Assembly: GCF_001684955.1 (NCBI RefSeq)
Contig: NZ_MAYF01000001.1
Coordinates: 1 to 64,000, forward strand
DNA length: 64,000 bases
Direction of reading: 5' to 3'
Origin: Chryseobacterium contaminans
GTDB taxonomy: Bacteria; Bacteroidota; Bacteroidia; Flavobacteriales; Weeksellaceae
A program made the translations under genes and the position numbers. This document shows positions 18,525-27,900 of the stretch, piece by piece (the stretch's first letter is position 1; every line of letters starts with the position of its first letter). The notes beneath the pieces were generated by a model that was not told the origin of the DNA, ran no database searches, and saw nothing but the letters and a program-made list of their open reading frames with translations.

Positions 18525-18686
18525 TTGAAATATGTTTTATAACAAATGTATTAAAAAGTATGTTTTGGAGAGTAACATTGTCAAAAAAACAGAGATTTTT
18601 TGTTGATTAAACTCTTCTCTTTAATTGTATCCTTCCAAATCAAGGAATCTGTTTCTAAATCAGAAATGAGACAGTTTTTTTTAAAA

Positions 18687-19040
18687 TCAAGCTTCATCTT
18701 TTACGTTCTCTTTTTCTATCTGAGCCTCTCCCCATTGTTTCAGGTAATCAATAAAAGGGATCAGTTCAAGGCCTGTCTCGGTTAAAGAATATTCCACTTT
18801 TGGAGGAACCTCATGATAAACTTCTCGGTGTACAAGTCCGTCATCTTCCAGTTCCCGTACTGTTTGCGTAAGCATCTTGGGCGTGATATCCGACAGTGAT
18901 TTTCGCAGTTCACCATAACGCATCACATTTTTGGTATGAAGGTACCATAAAATCCGGCCCTTATACTTTCCGCCAATGCGTTTGAAAGCATAATCAACAG
19001 GGCAGGATGGCTCATTGGTCACTTTTTTTACTTTTAACAT
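18687..19040 (-). CDS. HxlR-family winged-helix regulator
   Basis: A 117-residue HxlR/MarR-like repressor: CPVDYAFKRIGGKYKGRILWYL near the start, the recognition region RYGELRKSLSDITPKMLTQTVRELEDDGLVHR, and the wing VPPKVEYSLTETG. It is divergent from an NADPH:quinone-type oxidoreductase, a frequent HxlR arrangement in which the regulator senses electrophiles through a cysteine; here the only Cys is near residue 13. It probably represses the divergent gene and itself. Confidence 0.9.
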   Translation of the reverse strand: MLKVKKVTNEPSCPVDYAFKRIGGKYKGRILWYLHTKNVMRYGELRKSLSDITPKMLTQTVRELEDDGLVHREVYHEVPPKVEYSLTETGLELIPFIDYLKQWGEAQIEKENVKDEA

Positions 19041-19096
19041 TTTTTTAATGTATTGATGATCAATAATAGTATGTTTTAGGTGTGTAGGTTACAAAA

Positions 19097-19137
19097 AAGT
19101 ACATACTTGCTGTAAAGATACGATCGGATTACATTTG
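19097..19137 (+). promoter_or_regulatory. Promoter and probable HxlR operator of the oxidoreductase gene
   Basis: A TTG at 19107-19109 and TACATTTG at 19130-19137 form a Bacteroidota -33/-7 pair with 20-base spacing, 25 bases upstream of the ATG. The interrupted palindrome AAGTA-CA-TACTT at 19097-19108 overlaps the -33 element, which is a good place for repressor binding. A related AGTATGTTTT lies near 19069. Confidence 0.55.
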
Positions 19138-19162
19138 TCCCATAATTTTAAAACATAAAAAT

Positions 19163-20110
19163 ATGAAAGCTGTTATTATAAACGAAGCAGGAAGTGTAGA
19201 AAATCTTCAGTTCACAGAAATTGAAAGACCAACAATAGGTGAGGATGAGGTTCTGGTAAAAGTGATGTCGGTAAGTATCAATCCGGTTGATGTTAAAGCA
19301 AGAGCATACGAAGGCGTTTTAAACTGGATCTTTGAAGAGAACCGACCTGTTATTTTAGGCTGGGACATTTCAGGAGAAGTCGTGGAAACCGGAAAGAATG
19401 TAATAGATTTTAAAGCAGGCGATGAGGTATTTGGAATGGTGAACTTCTTTGGAAACGGAAGTACCTACGCAGAATATGTTGCCGCTCCGGCAGGTCATTT
19501 GGTATTAAAACCTAAAAACATTACTCATCCAGAGGCTGCGGCAGCCTCAATGGCAGCAATTACCGCATACCAGGCATTGGTAGATGTTGCTCACATTAAA
19601 AAAGGACATAAAGTAGTCATTCATGCTGCTTCAGGAGGAGTGGGGCATTTTGCCGTTCAGATTGCCAAACACTTCGGGGCTTATGTGATAGGTACTTCTT
19701 CAGCTAAAAACAGGGATTTTGTCCTTTCATTGGGCGCTGATGAACATATCGATTATACTACCGAAAACTTTAAAGATAAAGTTCAGGATGCTGATATTGT
19801 GATAGACACCATCCAGAGTGAAACTTTACTGAATTCTGTAGATATTGTACATGAAGGTGGAATCATTGTAACCCTTCCATCACCGGAAATCCCTGAAGAA
19901 GTGAAAGATAAGGCCAGTCAGAAGGAGGTAAGTATTGAGTTTATGATGGTTGAATCCAAGAAAGAAACCATAAAAGCAATTGCAGATTTATTGGATGCAG
20001 GAAATCTGAAGCCTGCTGTTTATAAAACATTTCCTTTTGAAGACATCAGAAAAGCACATCTTGAAGTGGAGACCAATCGTGTAGCTGGAAAAGTGGTGGT
20101 AACCCTATAA
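19163..20110 (+). CDS. Zinc-independent NADP-dependent quinone/alkenal oxidoreductase (MDR family)
   Basis: A 315-residue medium-chain reductase: the N-terminal GroES-like fold (VLVKVMSVSINPVDVKARA) and the nucleotide-binding loop HAASGGVGHFAVQIAK near residue 153. The zinc ligands of alcohol dehydrogenases are absent, as in the quinone-oxidoreductase branch. Members reduce quinones or enals with NADPH in the cytoplasm. The divergent HxlR regulator suggests induction by electrophilic stress. Confidence 0.9.
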   Translation: MKAVIINEAGSVENLQFTEIERPTIGEDEVLVKVMSVSINPVDVKARAYEGVLNWIFEENRPVILGWDISGEVVETGKNVIDFKAGDEVFGMVNFFGNGSTYAEYVAAPAGHLVLKPKNITHPEAAAASMAAITAYQALVDVAHIKKGHKVVIHAASGGVGHFAVQIAKHFGAYVIGTSSAKNRDFVLSLGADEHIDYTTENFKDKVQDADIVIDTIQSETLLNSVDIVHEGGIIVTLPSPEIPEEVKDKASQKEVSIEFMMVESKKETIKAIADLLDAGNLKPAVYKTFPFEDIRKAHLEVETNRVAGKVVVTL

Positions 20111-20112
20111 AA

Positions 20113-20144
20113 AACAGGACCGGAAACTGCTTTCTGGTCCTGTT
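20113..20144 (+). terminator. Hairpin terminator after the oxidoreductase gene
   Basis: A perfect 9-bp stem AACAGGACC / GGTCCTGTT starting 3 bases after the stop. There is no long T tract, so termination may be imperfect. Confidence 0.6.
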
Positions 20145-20222
20145 AAACAAGATTAAGTGTAAAATTTAACCCTTAAAAAGGCAAAAAAGGATAATTCAAA
20201 TGTGATTTTTATTGATTGAGTC

Positions 20223-21044
20223 TTAATCTGTGTTTAATGGGATTGATAGTAATGGAACTTTATTTTTATACGCCATGATGGCGGTTTTGCTTCGGTGGAA
20301 AAGAGACTCTACAAGGTTATACCGGTATGGAACCATCGTCAGCAGGTCCGCATTGGTAAGTTTTACTTCCTCTTCAATCGCTTTGATGATTTCAATAGAC
20401 TGGATCATCTTGAAGCTGTATTTAATATCATCAAGATCGTAACCGGAATTCAGATCAATATCATGAACTTCCTCAAAATCCTCTACACTTTCTCCTACAT
20501 TGAATACCTCAATTTCCGCATTGAATTCGTGAATAAAAGAATAAATATTGTTCATTGCAGACCAGGTGATAGATTTATGGGTATCATAAGCAAAGAGAAT
20601 TTTTCGGATTCCTGTATATTCTATATGGCCGGGAATAATTAATATCGGTTTTTTAATTCTGTGTATCGCCTTGATTACATTATTTCCTAAAAGCCTCTGT
20701 TCAAGAGTTTTTTCAGCCATTCCCATAACAATAAAGTCACTGTTTGTAGCTTCTATACATTTATTAAGCTCCTCAATAAAATTTCCTGAGGCCAGATAAA
20801 ACTCTGTTTTTATAGCATACAGGCGGCTTATTTCAATAGATTTATCGGTGAGTTTTTGTTGGTTTTTAAGCGTTTGTTCATAGAAAAAATCAGCAGAAGC
20901 CTGGGCGTTAAGTGCATGAATAGAAACGCTTTGTAAATTGAACAAAACGATATTATAATGGCTTTCTTTAGACATAGAAGCCGCATAATGAACAGCATTT
21001 TCAGCTTCACGGGAAAAATCTGTGCAGACAATTATTGTTTTCAT
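20223..21044 (-). CDS. Tandem universal stress protein (UspA-like)
   Basis: 273 residues with two Usp folds. The first begins IIVCTDFSREAENAVHYA and ends with the nucleotide-binding loop GMAEKTLEQRLLGNNVIKAI plus PILIIP. The second starts near residue 150 (KILFAYDTHKSITWSAM) and has a degenerate loop, VPYRYNLVESLFHRSKT. Double-domain Usps with one ATP-binding half are common in Bacteroidota. It is cytoplasmic and separated from its neighbours by spacers on both sides. Confidence 0.9.
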   Translation of the reverse strand: MKTIIVCTDFSREAENAVHYAASMSKESHYNIVLFNLQSVSIHALNAQASADFFYEQTLKNQQKLTDKSIEISRLYAIKTEFYLASGNFIEELNKCIEATNSDFIVMGMAEKTLEQRLLGNNVIKAIHRIKKPILIIPGHIEYTGIRKILFAYDTHKSITWSAMNNIYSFIHEFNAEIEVFNVGESVEDFEEVHDIDLNSGYDLDDIKYSFKMIQSIEIIKAIEEEVKLTNADLLTMVPYRYNLVESLFHRSKTAIMAYKNKVPLLSIPLNTD

Positions 21045-21122
21045 TGTACCGATTTTGATACTGCAAAACTAGGATAGGAAGAAGTAGTATTATATTAAAA
21101 ATAGGGTGATGTTGCATAAAAT

Positions 21123-21156
21123 GATGATGAAATGTCTTTTTCAGGTGATGAAACGT
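21123..21156. promoter_or_regulatory. LytTR-type direct repeat upstream of the kinase/regulator operon
   Basis: GATGATGAAATGT (21123-21135) and GGTGATGAAACGT (21144-21156) are direct repeats with a 21-base period, the geometry of LytTR binding sites. An opposite-orientation copy of the core (ACGTTTCAG) lies at 21184-21192. The same core in inverted orientation and with the same 21-base period occurs before the RND operon, which suggests autoregulation. Confidence 0.55.
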
Positions 21157-21274
21157 TAGGCTTCATTTGAACTCTTCAATTTTACGTTTCAGATGCACAT
21201 TTAGTCGTCTCGTTGAAAATGACGAAGACTCTTCTAAAATCTATTTCTATATTTACATTCATAAAGTCCCGGAT

Positions 21275-22393
21275 ATGAATAGGATTTCTACCATCAGAAA
21301 AAATTTAATACGAAGCAAAAAGATCCTTTCCGCCATGAAAAGAAGGCTGGTGATCTGGGCAGTAGCAGTGATTGCTTTCTGTGGATTTTCCTATCTTATT
21401 GATCCTTTTGACCCAGTCTGGCAGGGCTATTTGGAGACTCCATTGAAAATGTTTATTGAAGACGCTCTATGGGTATTCTTTTTTTCAATCATCATCTCAG
21501 AAGTAAGTCTGTTTATTGACTCTACGCTCAATAAGCTCCTTCCCTGGAAAGACAGAACCGTTAAACGGCTGCTTATTCAAGGGTTTCTTCAGATTGTAGG
21601 AAGCGTTTTGATTGTAATGATTATCAATGCCATTGTAGACTGCACTTCTGATAATCTGCCGGAAATGGACTCCAGGAAAGAATATACTTTACTGGGGCAA
21701 TGGGTAGCCACCAATATCGTGATATCTCTTATTATAAGTGGTTTTAATACCGTAGATTATTTACTTCAAAACTGGAAAAAAACTGCTGTAGAAGCAGCTC
21801 AGCACAAAATCAGAGCCTCAAAGCATAAGCAGGCTGCCATGGCGGCTGAACTTCAGGCTCTAAAACTTCAGATAGATCCTCATTTTATCTTTAACAACCT
21901 GAGTGTTCTTTCAGAGCTTATTCTGGAAGATCAACAGCTAGGATATGAATACTCCGAAAAATTTGCACGGGTATACAGATATCTGCTGGTGAATTCCAAG
22001 AAGGATATCATTGCCGTGGAAGAAGAACTGAAATTTTTAGACTCTTATATTTTCCTGATTGAAAAAAGAATTGGGGAAGGAGTCATATTTAAAATTGATA
22101 TTCAGGAAGAATACAAATCCATGTACACCCTTCCGCTATCATTGCAGCTGTTGGTTGAAAATGCAATCAAACATAATCAGACCTCAAAAGCAAACCCGCT
22201 GGAGATTCATGTGTATACCAATTCTGAAAGAGAACTCGTAGTTTCCAATACTTTTCTGCCATTGATCAATAAGCCGGACTCTTCCGGTGTTGGGCTTACC
22301 AATATCATTGCCAGATACGAGATCCTGGGATACACAAAACCGATTATAGAAAAAACTGAAGATAAATTTATTGTAAAACTTCCATTGATATGA
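21275..22393 (+). CDS. LytS-like sensor histidine kinase
   Basis: 372 residues from the ATG at 21275 (MNRISTIRKN); the frame extends to 21167, but the extra part is polar and overlaps the putative operator. Three to four membrane helices occupy residues 25-165, then a coiled linker and the LytS kinase core with His203 in LQIDPHFIFNNLS, an N-box (LLVENAIKHNQ) and GVGLTNIIARY. It overlaps the LytTR regulator gene by 4 bases. It lacks a recognisable soluble sensor domain. Confidence 0.92.
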   Translation: MNRISTIRKNLIRSKKILSAMKRRLVIWAVAVIAFCGFSYLIDPFDPVWQGYLETPLKMFIEDALWVFFFSIIISEVSLFIDSTLNKLLPWKDRTVKRLLIQGFLQIVGSVLIVMIINAIVDCTSDNLPEMDSRKEYTLLGQWVATNIVISLIISGFNTVDYLLQNWKKTAVEAAQHKIRASKHKQAAMAAELQALKLQIDPHFIFNNLSVLSELILEDQQLGYEYSEKFARVYRYLLVNSKKDIIAVEEELKFLDSYIFLIEKRIGEGVIFKIDIQEEYKSMYTLPLSLQLLVENAIKHNQTSKANPLEIHVYTNSERELVVSNTFLPLINKPDSSGVGLTNIIARYEILGYTKPIIEKTEDKFIVKLPLI

Positions 22394-23154
22394 AGATTAA
22401 TAAAATTTTAATAGTTGAGGATGAAAAACCTAATGCAGACAGATTAAAAAGGTTGCTGCAAAAGCTCAGGCCTCATATTGAAATCCTATCTGTAGAAGAC
22501 TCAATAACCTCTGCCGTACACTGGTTGCAAAACAATGTCGTCCCGGATATTATTATGATGGATGTTCGCCTGGCAGATGGATTAAGCTTTGAAATTTTTA
22601 ATAAACATGAAATTAAAAGTGCTGTAATTTTTACCACTGCCTATGATGAATATGCAGTACAGGCCTTTAAATACAACAGTATAGATTATCTTTTAAAACC
22701 AATAGAAGAAGAAGAACTGGATGCCGCTCTTAAGCGCTATGAAACCTTTATGGAGGCTGTTCCGGTTGTGGGGTCTGCTATTGAAGGGCTGCTTAACTAT
22801 ATCCAACCTAAAGATTACAGAAAACGTTTTCTGATTGCTCATCGTGATGGCTATAAAACAGTGCTGGCAGAAGACATTTTATACATCTATACAGAACTGG
22901 GAATCAGTAAGGCAATGCTGAATACAGGAGTTGTAGAAAATATTCCCCAAACATTGGAAGAGCTTGAAAAACAATTGGATCCCAAATTCTTCTTCCGTGC
23001 CAACAGGCAATTTATCATTCATATTGATTCTGTAAAACAGATTTTTAATCATTTTAATGGAAAGCTGAAGCTGGAACTGAGAAAACAGCCTGAAATGGAA
23101 GTGATTGTAAGTCGTGAAAAAGCTTCCATATTCAAATCCTGGATGGATTATTAA
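22390..23154 (+). CDS. LytTR-family response regulator
   Basis: 254 residues: a receiver domain with ILIVEDEKP and phosphoacceptor Asp58 in IIMMDVRLADG, then a C-terminal LytTR domain (RFLIAHRDGYKTVLAEDILYI through FFRANRQFIIHIDSV). The start codon overlaps the kinase stop (ATGA). The RND efflux operon begins 650 bases downstream and carries LytTR-like repeats in its promoter region, so this regulator probably controls it. Confidence 0.93.
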   Translation: MKINKILIVEDEKPNADRLKRLLQKLRPHIEILSVEDSITSAVHWLQNNVVPDIIMMDVRLADGLSFEIFNKHEIKSAVIFTTAYDEYAVQAFKYNSIDYLLKPIEEEELDAALKRYETFMEAVPVVGSAIEGLLNYIQPKDYRKRFLIAHRDGYKTVLAEDILYIYTELGISKAMLNTGVVENIPQTLEELEKQLDPKFFFRANRQFIIHIDSVKQIFNHFNGKLKLELRKQPEMEVIVSREKASIFKSWMDY

Positions 23155-23160
23155 TGAAAA

Positions 23161-23305
23161 GGAGGCTGGAGGCTGGAAGAGGAAGGTTATTGAAGACGCA
23201 AGATGGATGAAAATCATTTTTAATGATTAAATAGTCGTTTCTATAATGATCGGAAGCTCTTTACACAATAGCAACTTCCATCCTCCCTCTTCGAGCTTCC
23301 AATCC
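23161..23305. repeat. Dispersed about 150-bp hairpin-forming repeat, copy B
   Basis: Seven bases after the regulator stop, GGCTGGAGGCTGGAAGAGG opens an element closing with CATCCTCCCTCTTCGAGC; the ends are imperfect inverted repeats. It matches copy A at 5559-5711 in its ends, size and position directly after a stop codon, while the middles differ. No ORF is present. Confidence 0.65.
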
Positions 23306-23803
23306 TATTATGCAAACCAGAAAACCTAACCAGTCTGAAAATAAGTTTTTTAATTTCTAGCTATTTACATTTTTAATAGGCTCACTGGCAATATTGATTC
23401 TACCTTTTAAAATTAATTTTATCCCGGAACCCTTTTCGTAGTCGGAACCTGTACTCCTAAACCTAACACAATCGCTGTGATTGCTAAAACTTTTTCATTT
23501 GATGAAAATTTAAATTATTGACTTATTTTTTAATGTTTTGATACAGCGAAATTAGGCTGGGAAATAACCTGCGCTGAGAGTTTTAAAAGTGAAACGTAGA
23601 AATTTAAACCTCAACCGTATTTCTGAAATATTAAAACGGGAAAGCCTTTTTTTATCAATCTGAACGGCAAAAATAAACGCTTTTCCTTTCATTTTTACTA
23701 TCGTACGCTTCACCTGCGATTAACTACGTTTCACCTGATTTTTAGATGAAACTCCTTATTATATGAACTTATTTTGCTCCTGTAAAATTTAAAAACAAAT
23801 GTT
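23306..23803. other. Long intergenic leader of the RND efflux operon
   Basis: About 500 bases without a supported gene. The proximal part holds a short minus-strand open stretch at about 23419-23498 (TAIVLGLGVQVPTTKRVPG before a stop) that may be a decayed gene end. The distal part holds the LytTR-like repeats at 23704-23737 and one isolated core, GTGAAACGTA, at 23589-23598. Confidence 0.5.
23704..23737. promoter_or_regulatory. LytTR-type direct repeat upstream of the RND operon
   Basis: TACGCTTCACCTG (23704-23716) and TACGTTTCACCTG (23725-23737) differ at one base and are spaced 21 bases start to start, two helical turns apart. The reverse complement core GTGAAACGTA matches the repeats in front of the adjacent LytS/LytTR operon. 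The site ends 66 bases before the adaptor ATG, suitable for an activator. Confidence 0.65.
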
Positions 23804-24922
23804 ATGAACTACAGAAAAGGATATCTGGCACTTTCACTTACTGCTGCAGCAATACTGTACTCCTGCGGTTCAGGGAACGGCCAGGAAAATGCCCAGCAGG
23901 CAGTGGCACTTCCTACTGATTTTATTCAGGTGACCACCGGAAATGAAGATGTGGCAATAGGTTACCCCGGAAGTATAGAAGGACAGGATAATGTAGAGAT
24001 AAAAGCACAGGTAACAGGATATCTGGAAGCTGTATATGTAAAAGAAGGACAGTTTGTCAGCAAAGGGCAAACGCTTTTTAGAATTAATCCCTCCGTGTAC
24101 AATGAGCAGGTCAATACCAATGAAGCCGCTTTGAAATCTGCATTGGCAGCCCAGGAAACTGCAAGACTGGAAGTTGAAAAATTAAAGCCTCTTGTAGAAG
24201 GAAAAGTAGTCTCCGATATGCAGCTTAAAACTGCACAGGCCAATTTAAAAGCAGCATCAGCACAGGTGGCTCAGGCTCAATCTTCATTAGGCTCTTCAAA
24301 GATCAATGCGAACTTTACCTATATCAAAGCCCCGGTAAGCGGATACATCGGAAGAATCCCAAACAGGGTAGGAAACCTCATCAGTCCGTCTGATCCGTCA
24401 CCACTAACAACACTTTCCAACATCAGCAGTGTAAACGTTTATTTCTCAATGAATGAAGCCGATTTTATTGCCCATAGCAGGGCTGCTGCTTCAGGAGAAA
24501 GTGCTGAAAATGTAGAACTTATTTTAGCAGACGGTTCTAAATATGGGTTTAAAGGAAGACTGGAAAATGCCAGCGGAAACTTTGACCGAAATACAGGAAG
24601 TATTCAGATGAAAGCTGTTTTCCAGAACCCTGATAAACTGTTAAGATCAGGAGGAACGGGAAGAGTAATGATTCATAATGCACTGGATGGGGTAGTGAAG
24701 CTTCCAAAAACTTCGGTAAAAGATATTCAGGATAAATTCTTCGTCTACAAACTTGATGGTAAAGATAAAGTGAAAATGACACAGATTGAAGTATCAGGAA
24801 GCACTTCTCAGGATTACTTTGTGAAGACAGGAGTGAATGCAGGAGACAAGATCGCTGTGAACAGGATAGATGCCCTTACAGACGGGGCACAAGTTGTAGC
24901 CAAAGTAACTCCTTCGAAATAA
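23804..24922 (+). CDS. RND efflux periplasmic adaptor (membrane fusion) lipoprotein
   Basis: 372 residues with a lipoprotein signal (lipobox LYSC, Cys21). The AcrA-like order is clear: lipoyl half (VEIKAQVTGYLEAVYVKEGQFVSKGQ), alpha-hairpin, second lipoyl half (YIKAPVSGYIGRIPNRVGNLISP), beta-barrel and membrane-proximal domain. It joins the inner-membrane pump to the TolC-type channel encoded two genes downstream. It is the first gene of a three-gene efflux operon probably activated by the upstream LytTR regulator. Confidence 0.94.
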   Translation: MNYRKGYLALSLTAAAILYSCGSGNGQENAQQAVALPTDFIQVTTGNEDVAIGYPGSIEGQDNVEIKAQVTGYLEAVYVKEGQFVSKGQTLFRINPSVYNEQVNTNEAALKSALAAQETARLEVEKLKPLVEGKVVSDMQLKTAQANLKAASAQVAQAQSSLGSSKINANFTYIKAPVSGYIGRIPNRVGNLISPSDPSPLTTLSNISSVNVYFSMNEADFIAHSRAAASGESAENVELILADGSKYGFKGRLENASGNFDRNTGSIQMKAVFQNPDKLLRSGGTGRVMIHNALDGVVKLPKTSVKDIQDKFFVYKLDGKDKVKMTQIEVSGSTSQDYFVKTGVNAGDKIAVNRIDALTDGAQVVAKVTPSK

Positions 24923-24951
24923 TTTTATAATCATTCTTAGAAAATTCGAAA

Positions 24952-27900
24952 ATGTTAAAAAAGATAATAGACCGTCCGGTATTGGCGACGGTAATATCCC
25001 TTATCATTGTCATTTTGGGGATCATTGGATTGAACCAATTGGCAGTGACGCGATTCCCGGACATTTCTCCACCTACCATTACGGTTTCAGGTTCTTATCC
25101 GGGTGGAAACAGTGAAACGGTGATCCGTTCCGTAGTAACCCCTCTGGAAGAACAGATCAACGGGGTGGAAGACATGAGTTACATGAAATCCACGGCAAGT
25201 AACGACGGAACATTCACGATCTCTGTTATATTCAAACAGGGAGTAAATGCCGACCAGGCTGCGGTAAACGTACAGAACAGAGTACAGCAGGCGACACCGA
25301 TATTACCTCAGGAAGTGGTAAGAATGGGATTAACCACCTCAAAGCAGCAGAACAGTATGGTGTTGATTTTCAATATTTATACTGAAGATAATAAACAATA
25401 TGATGAAACCTTTCTTCAGAACTTTGCCAATATCAACCTTATCCCGCAGATCAAAAGGGTAAAAGGAGTAGGACAGGCACAGATCTTCGGAATTAAGGAT
25501 TACTCCATGAGAATATGGCTTAATCCACAAAAGATGGCTTCCTATGGATTGGAACCTTCTGACATTTCCAATGCTATTGCAGATCACAGTTTGGAGTCTG
25601 CACCGGGTAAATTGGGTGAGGAATCAAATGCTGCTTTAGAATATGTCATCCGATACAAAGGAAAAAAGAATAAGCCGGAACAATATGAAGAAATGGTGGT
25701 TAAAAATGACGGGACCAATGTCATCAGGCTTAAAGATGTAGCCAGAATAGAATTTGGGTCTATCAACAATACCGGAGACAACCTTTCCAATGGTAAAAAT
25801 GCAGTTACGGTTGCGATTATGCAGACCACAGGATCCAACGCCAATGAAATCGAAATAGGAGTTAATAAAGCGATTGACCAGCTGTCGAAATCCTTCCCGC
25901 CAGGCATCAAATACACCAAAGTAATGAGTACCAAGGAAAGATTGGATGAAGCAACAGGGCAGGTGAAATCTACATTGATAGAAGCATTTATTCTTGTATT
26001 CATTGTGGTATTTGTCTTTTTACAGGATTTCAGGTCTACCATTATTCCGGCCATTGCGGTTCCGGTAGCGATTATCGGTACATTCTTCTTCCTTCTGGTA
26101 TTAGGATTTACAATTAATGTATTGACATTGTTTGCCCTTGTACTGGCGATCGGTATTGTCGTCGATGACGCAATTGTAGTGGTAGAAGCCGTTCACAGTA
26201 ATATGGAAGGAACAGATCTTTCCGGAAGAGATGCTACCCACAAAGCGATGAGTGAAATTACAGGTGCTGTTATTTCCATTACCCTGGTAATGTCAGCCGT
26301 ATTTATTCCCATTGGATTTATGTCTGGCTCTGCAGGATTGTTCTATAAGCAGTTTGCCTATACATTAGCCATTGCAATCATTATTTCTGCGGTCAACGCT
26401 CTTACTTTAACTCCGGCGTTATGTGCTGTATTTTTGAAAAACCATCATGCAGAAGAAGGTGGAAAGTCAAAAGGATTCGGGCAGAGATTTGCGGTTGCTT
26501 TTAACGCAGGGTTCAATAATATGACAGAGCGTTATGCAAAAGGAGTAAGATTTTTAATCGGGAAAAAGTGGATTGCTGCAGGATTGGTAGCAGGAATTAT
26601 AGGGCTTTCAGCATGGCTGATGTCAAGTACAACTAAAAGTTTCGTTCCAATGGAAGATGACGGGTTTTTCATCTATTCATTAAGCATGCCGCCAGGAACA
26701 GGATTGACAAAAACCACAGAAGTTTCCAATAAAATCAATGCCATCTTAAAAACAGTAGATGCTGTTCAGGAGAATACTTCCATTACAGGATTTAACCTGT
26801 TAAGCAACAGTGCCGGACCAGCTTATGCAATGGGATTTGTGAAATTAAAACCTAAGAAAGAAAGAGGAACTGTTCAGGATATTGACGAGATCATGAATAT
26901 TGTTAACGGAAAACTGTCTGTTATCAAAGAGGGAAGTGTAATGAGTTTCAGAATGCCGCCAGTAGAAGGATATGGAGTAACCAATGATGCCGAAATTGTT
27001 CTTCAGGACCGTATGGGTAGAGATCCTCAGGTTTTGAAGTCGAAGGCAGATGATGTGATCGGGCAATTGATGCAGGTTCCTGAAGTAGCTTATGCTTACA
27101 CCATGTTCAGAGCAGATTATCCACAGCTGGAACTTGAAGTGAATGAAGACAAAGCCAAACAGTTAGGAGTAAGTATTTCTAATCTGTTAGGATCAATTCA
27201 GACGTATTTTTCAGGAGATCAGTCTCAGAATTTCTCCAGATTCGGGAAGTTCTACAGAGTGAATATTAAAGCTGATGGTGTTTTCAGAATGGATGAGCAG
27301 GCGTTCAATGATATTTTCGTGAAAAATAATAAAGGAGAAATGGTTCCTGCCAATACCTTAATCACTTTGAAAAAAGTATACGGTCCGGAATCCGTTCAGC
27401 GATATAACCTTTATAATTCATTGAACATTAACGTAGTACCGAAACCGGGTATCAGTAATGGTGCCCTGATGGATAAAATTGAACCAACCTTAAATAAACT
27501 TCCTTCTGATTACAGTTATGAGTGGACCGGTTTGAGCTTGGAAGAAAAATCAGCAGGAAACCAAACTGTTGTCATCCTTGGATTATGTTTACTATTTGTA
27601 TATCTGCTTCTTGCAGCACAATACGAAAGTTACATTCTGCCGTTAGCCGTAATGCTTTCCATCCCAACGGGAATTGTTGGAGCATTCCTGGGAATCAAAG
27701 CGATTGGGCTGGATAACAACATCTATGTGCAGGTAGGATTAATTATGCTTATTGGTTTATTAGCAAAAAATGCGATCCTTATCGTAGAATTTGCCGTCCA
27801 GAGAAGAAAATCAGGACTTTCGATTCTGGATTCCGCATTGGAAGGAGCAAAAGCAAGGTTACGTCCGATCATTATGACATCATTAGCCTTTATTGTGGGA

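Noticed and set aside
23419..23498. Short minus-strand stretch TAIVLGLGVQVPTTKRVPG
   Set aside because: It lacks a proper start codon in frame and ends after about 26 codons; it may be a gene remnant but cannot be supported as a gene.
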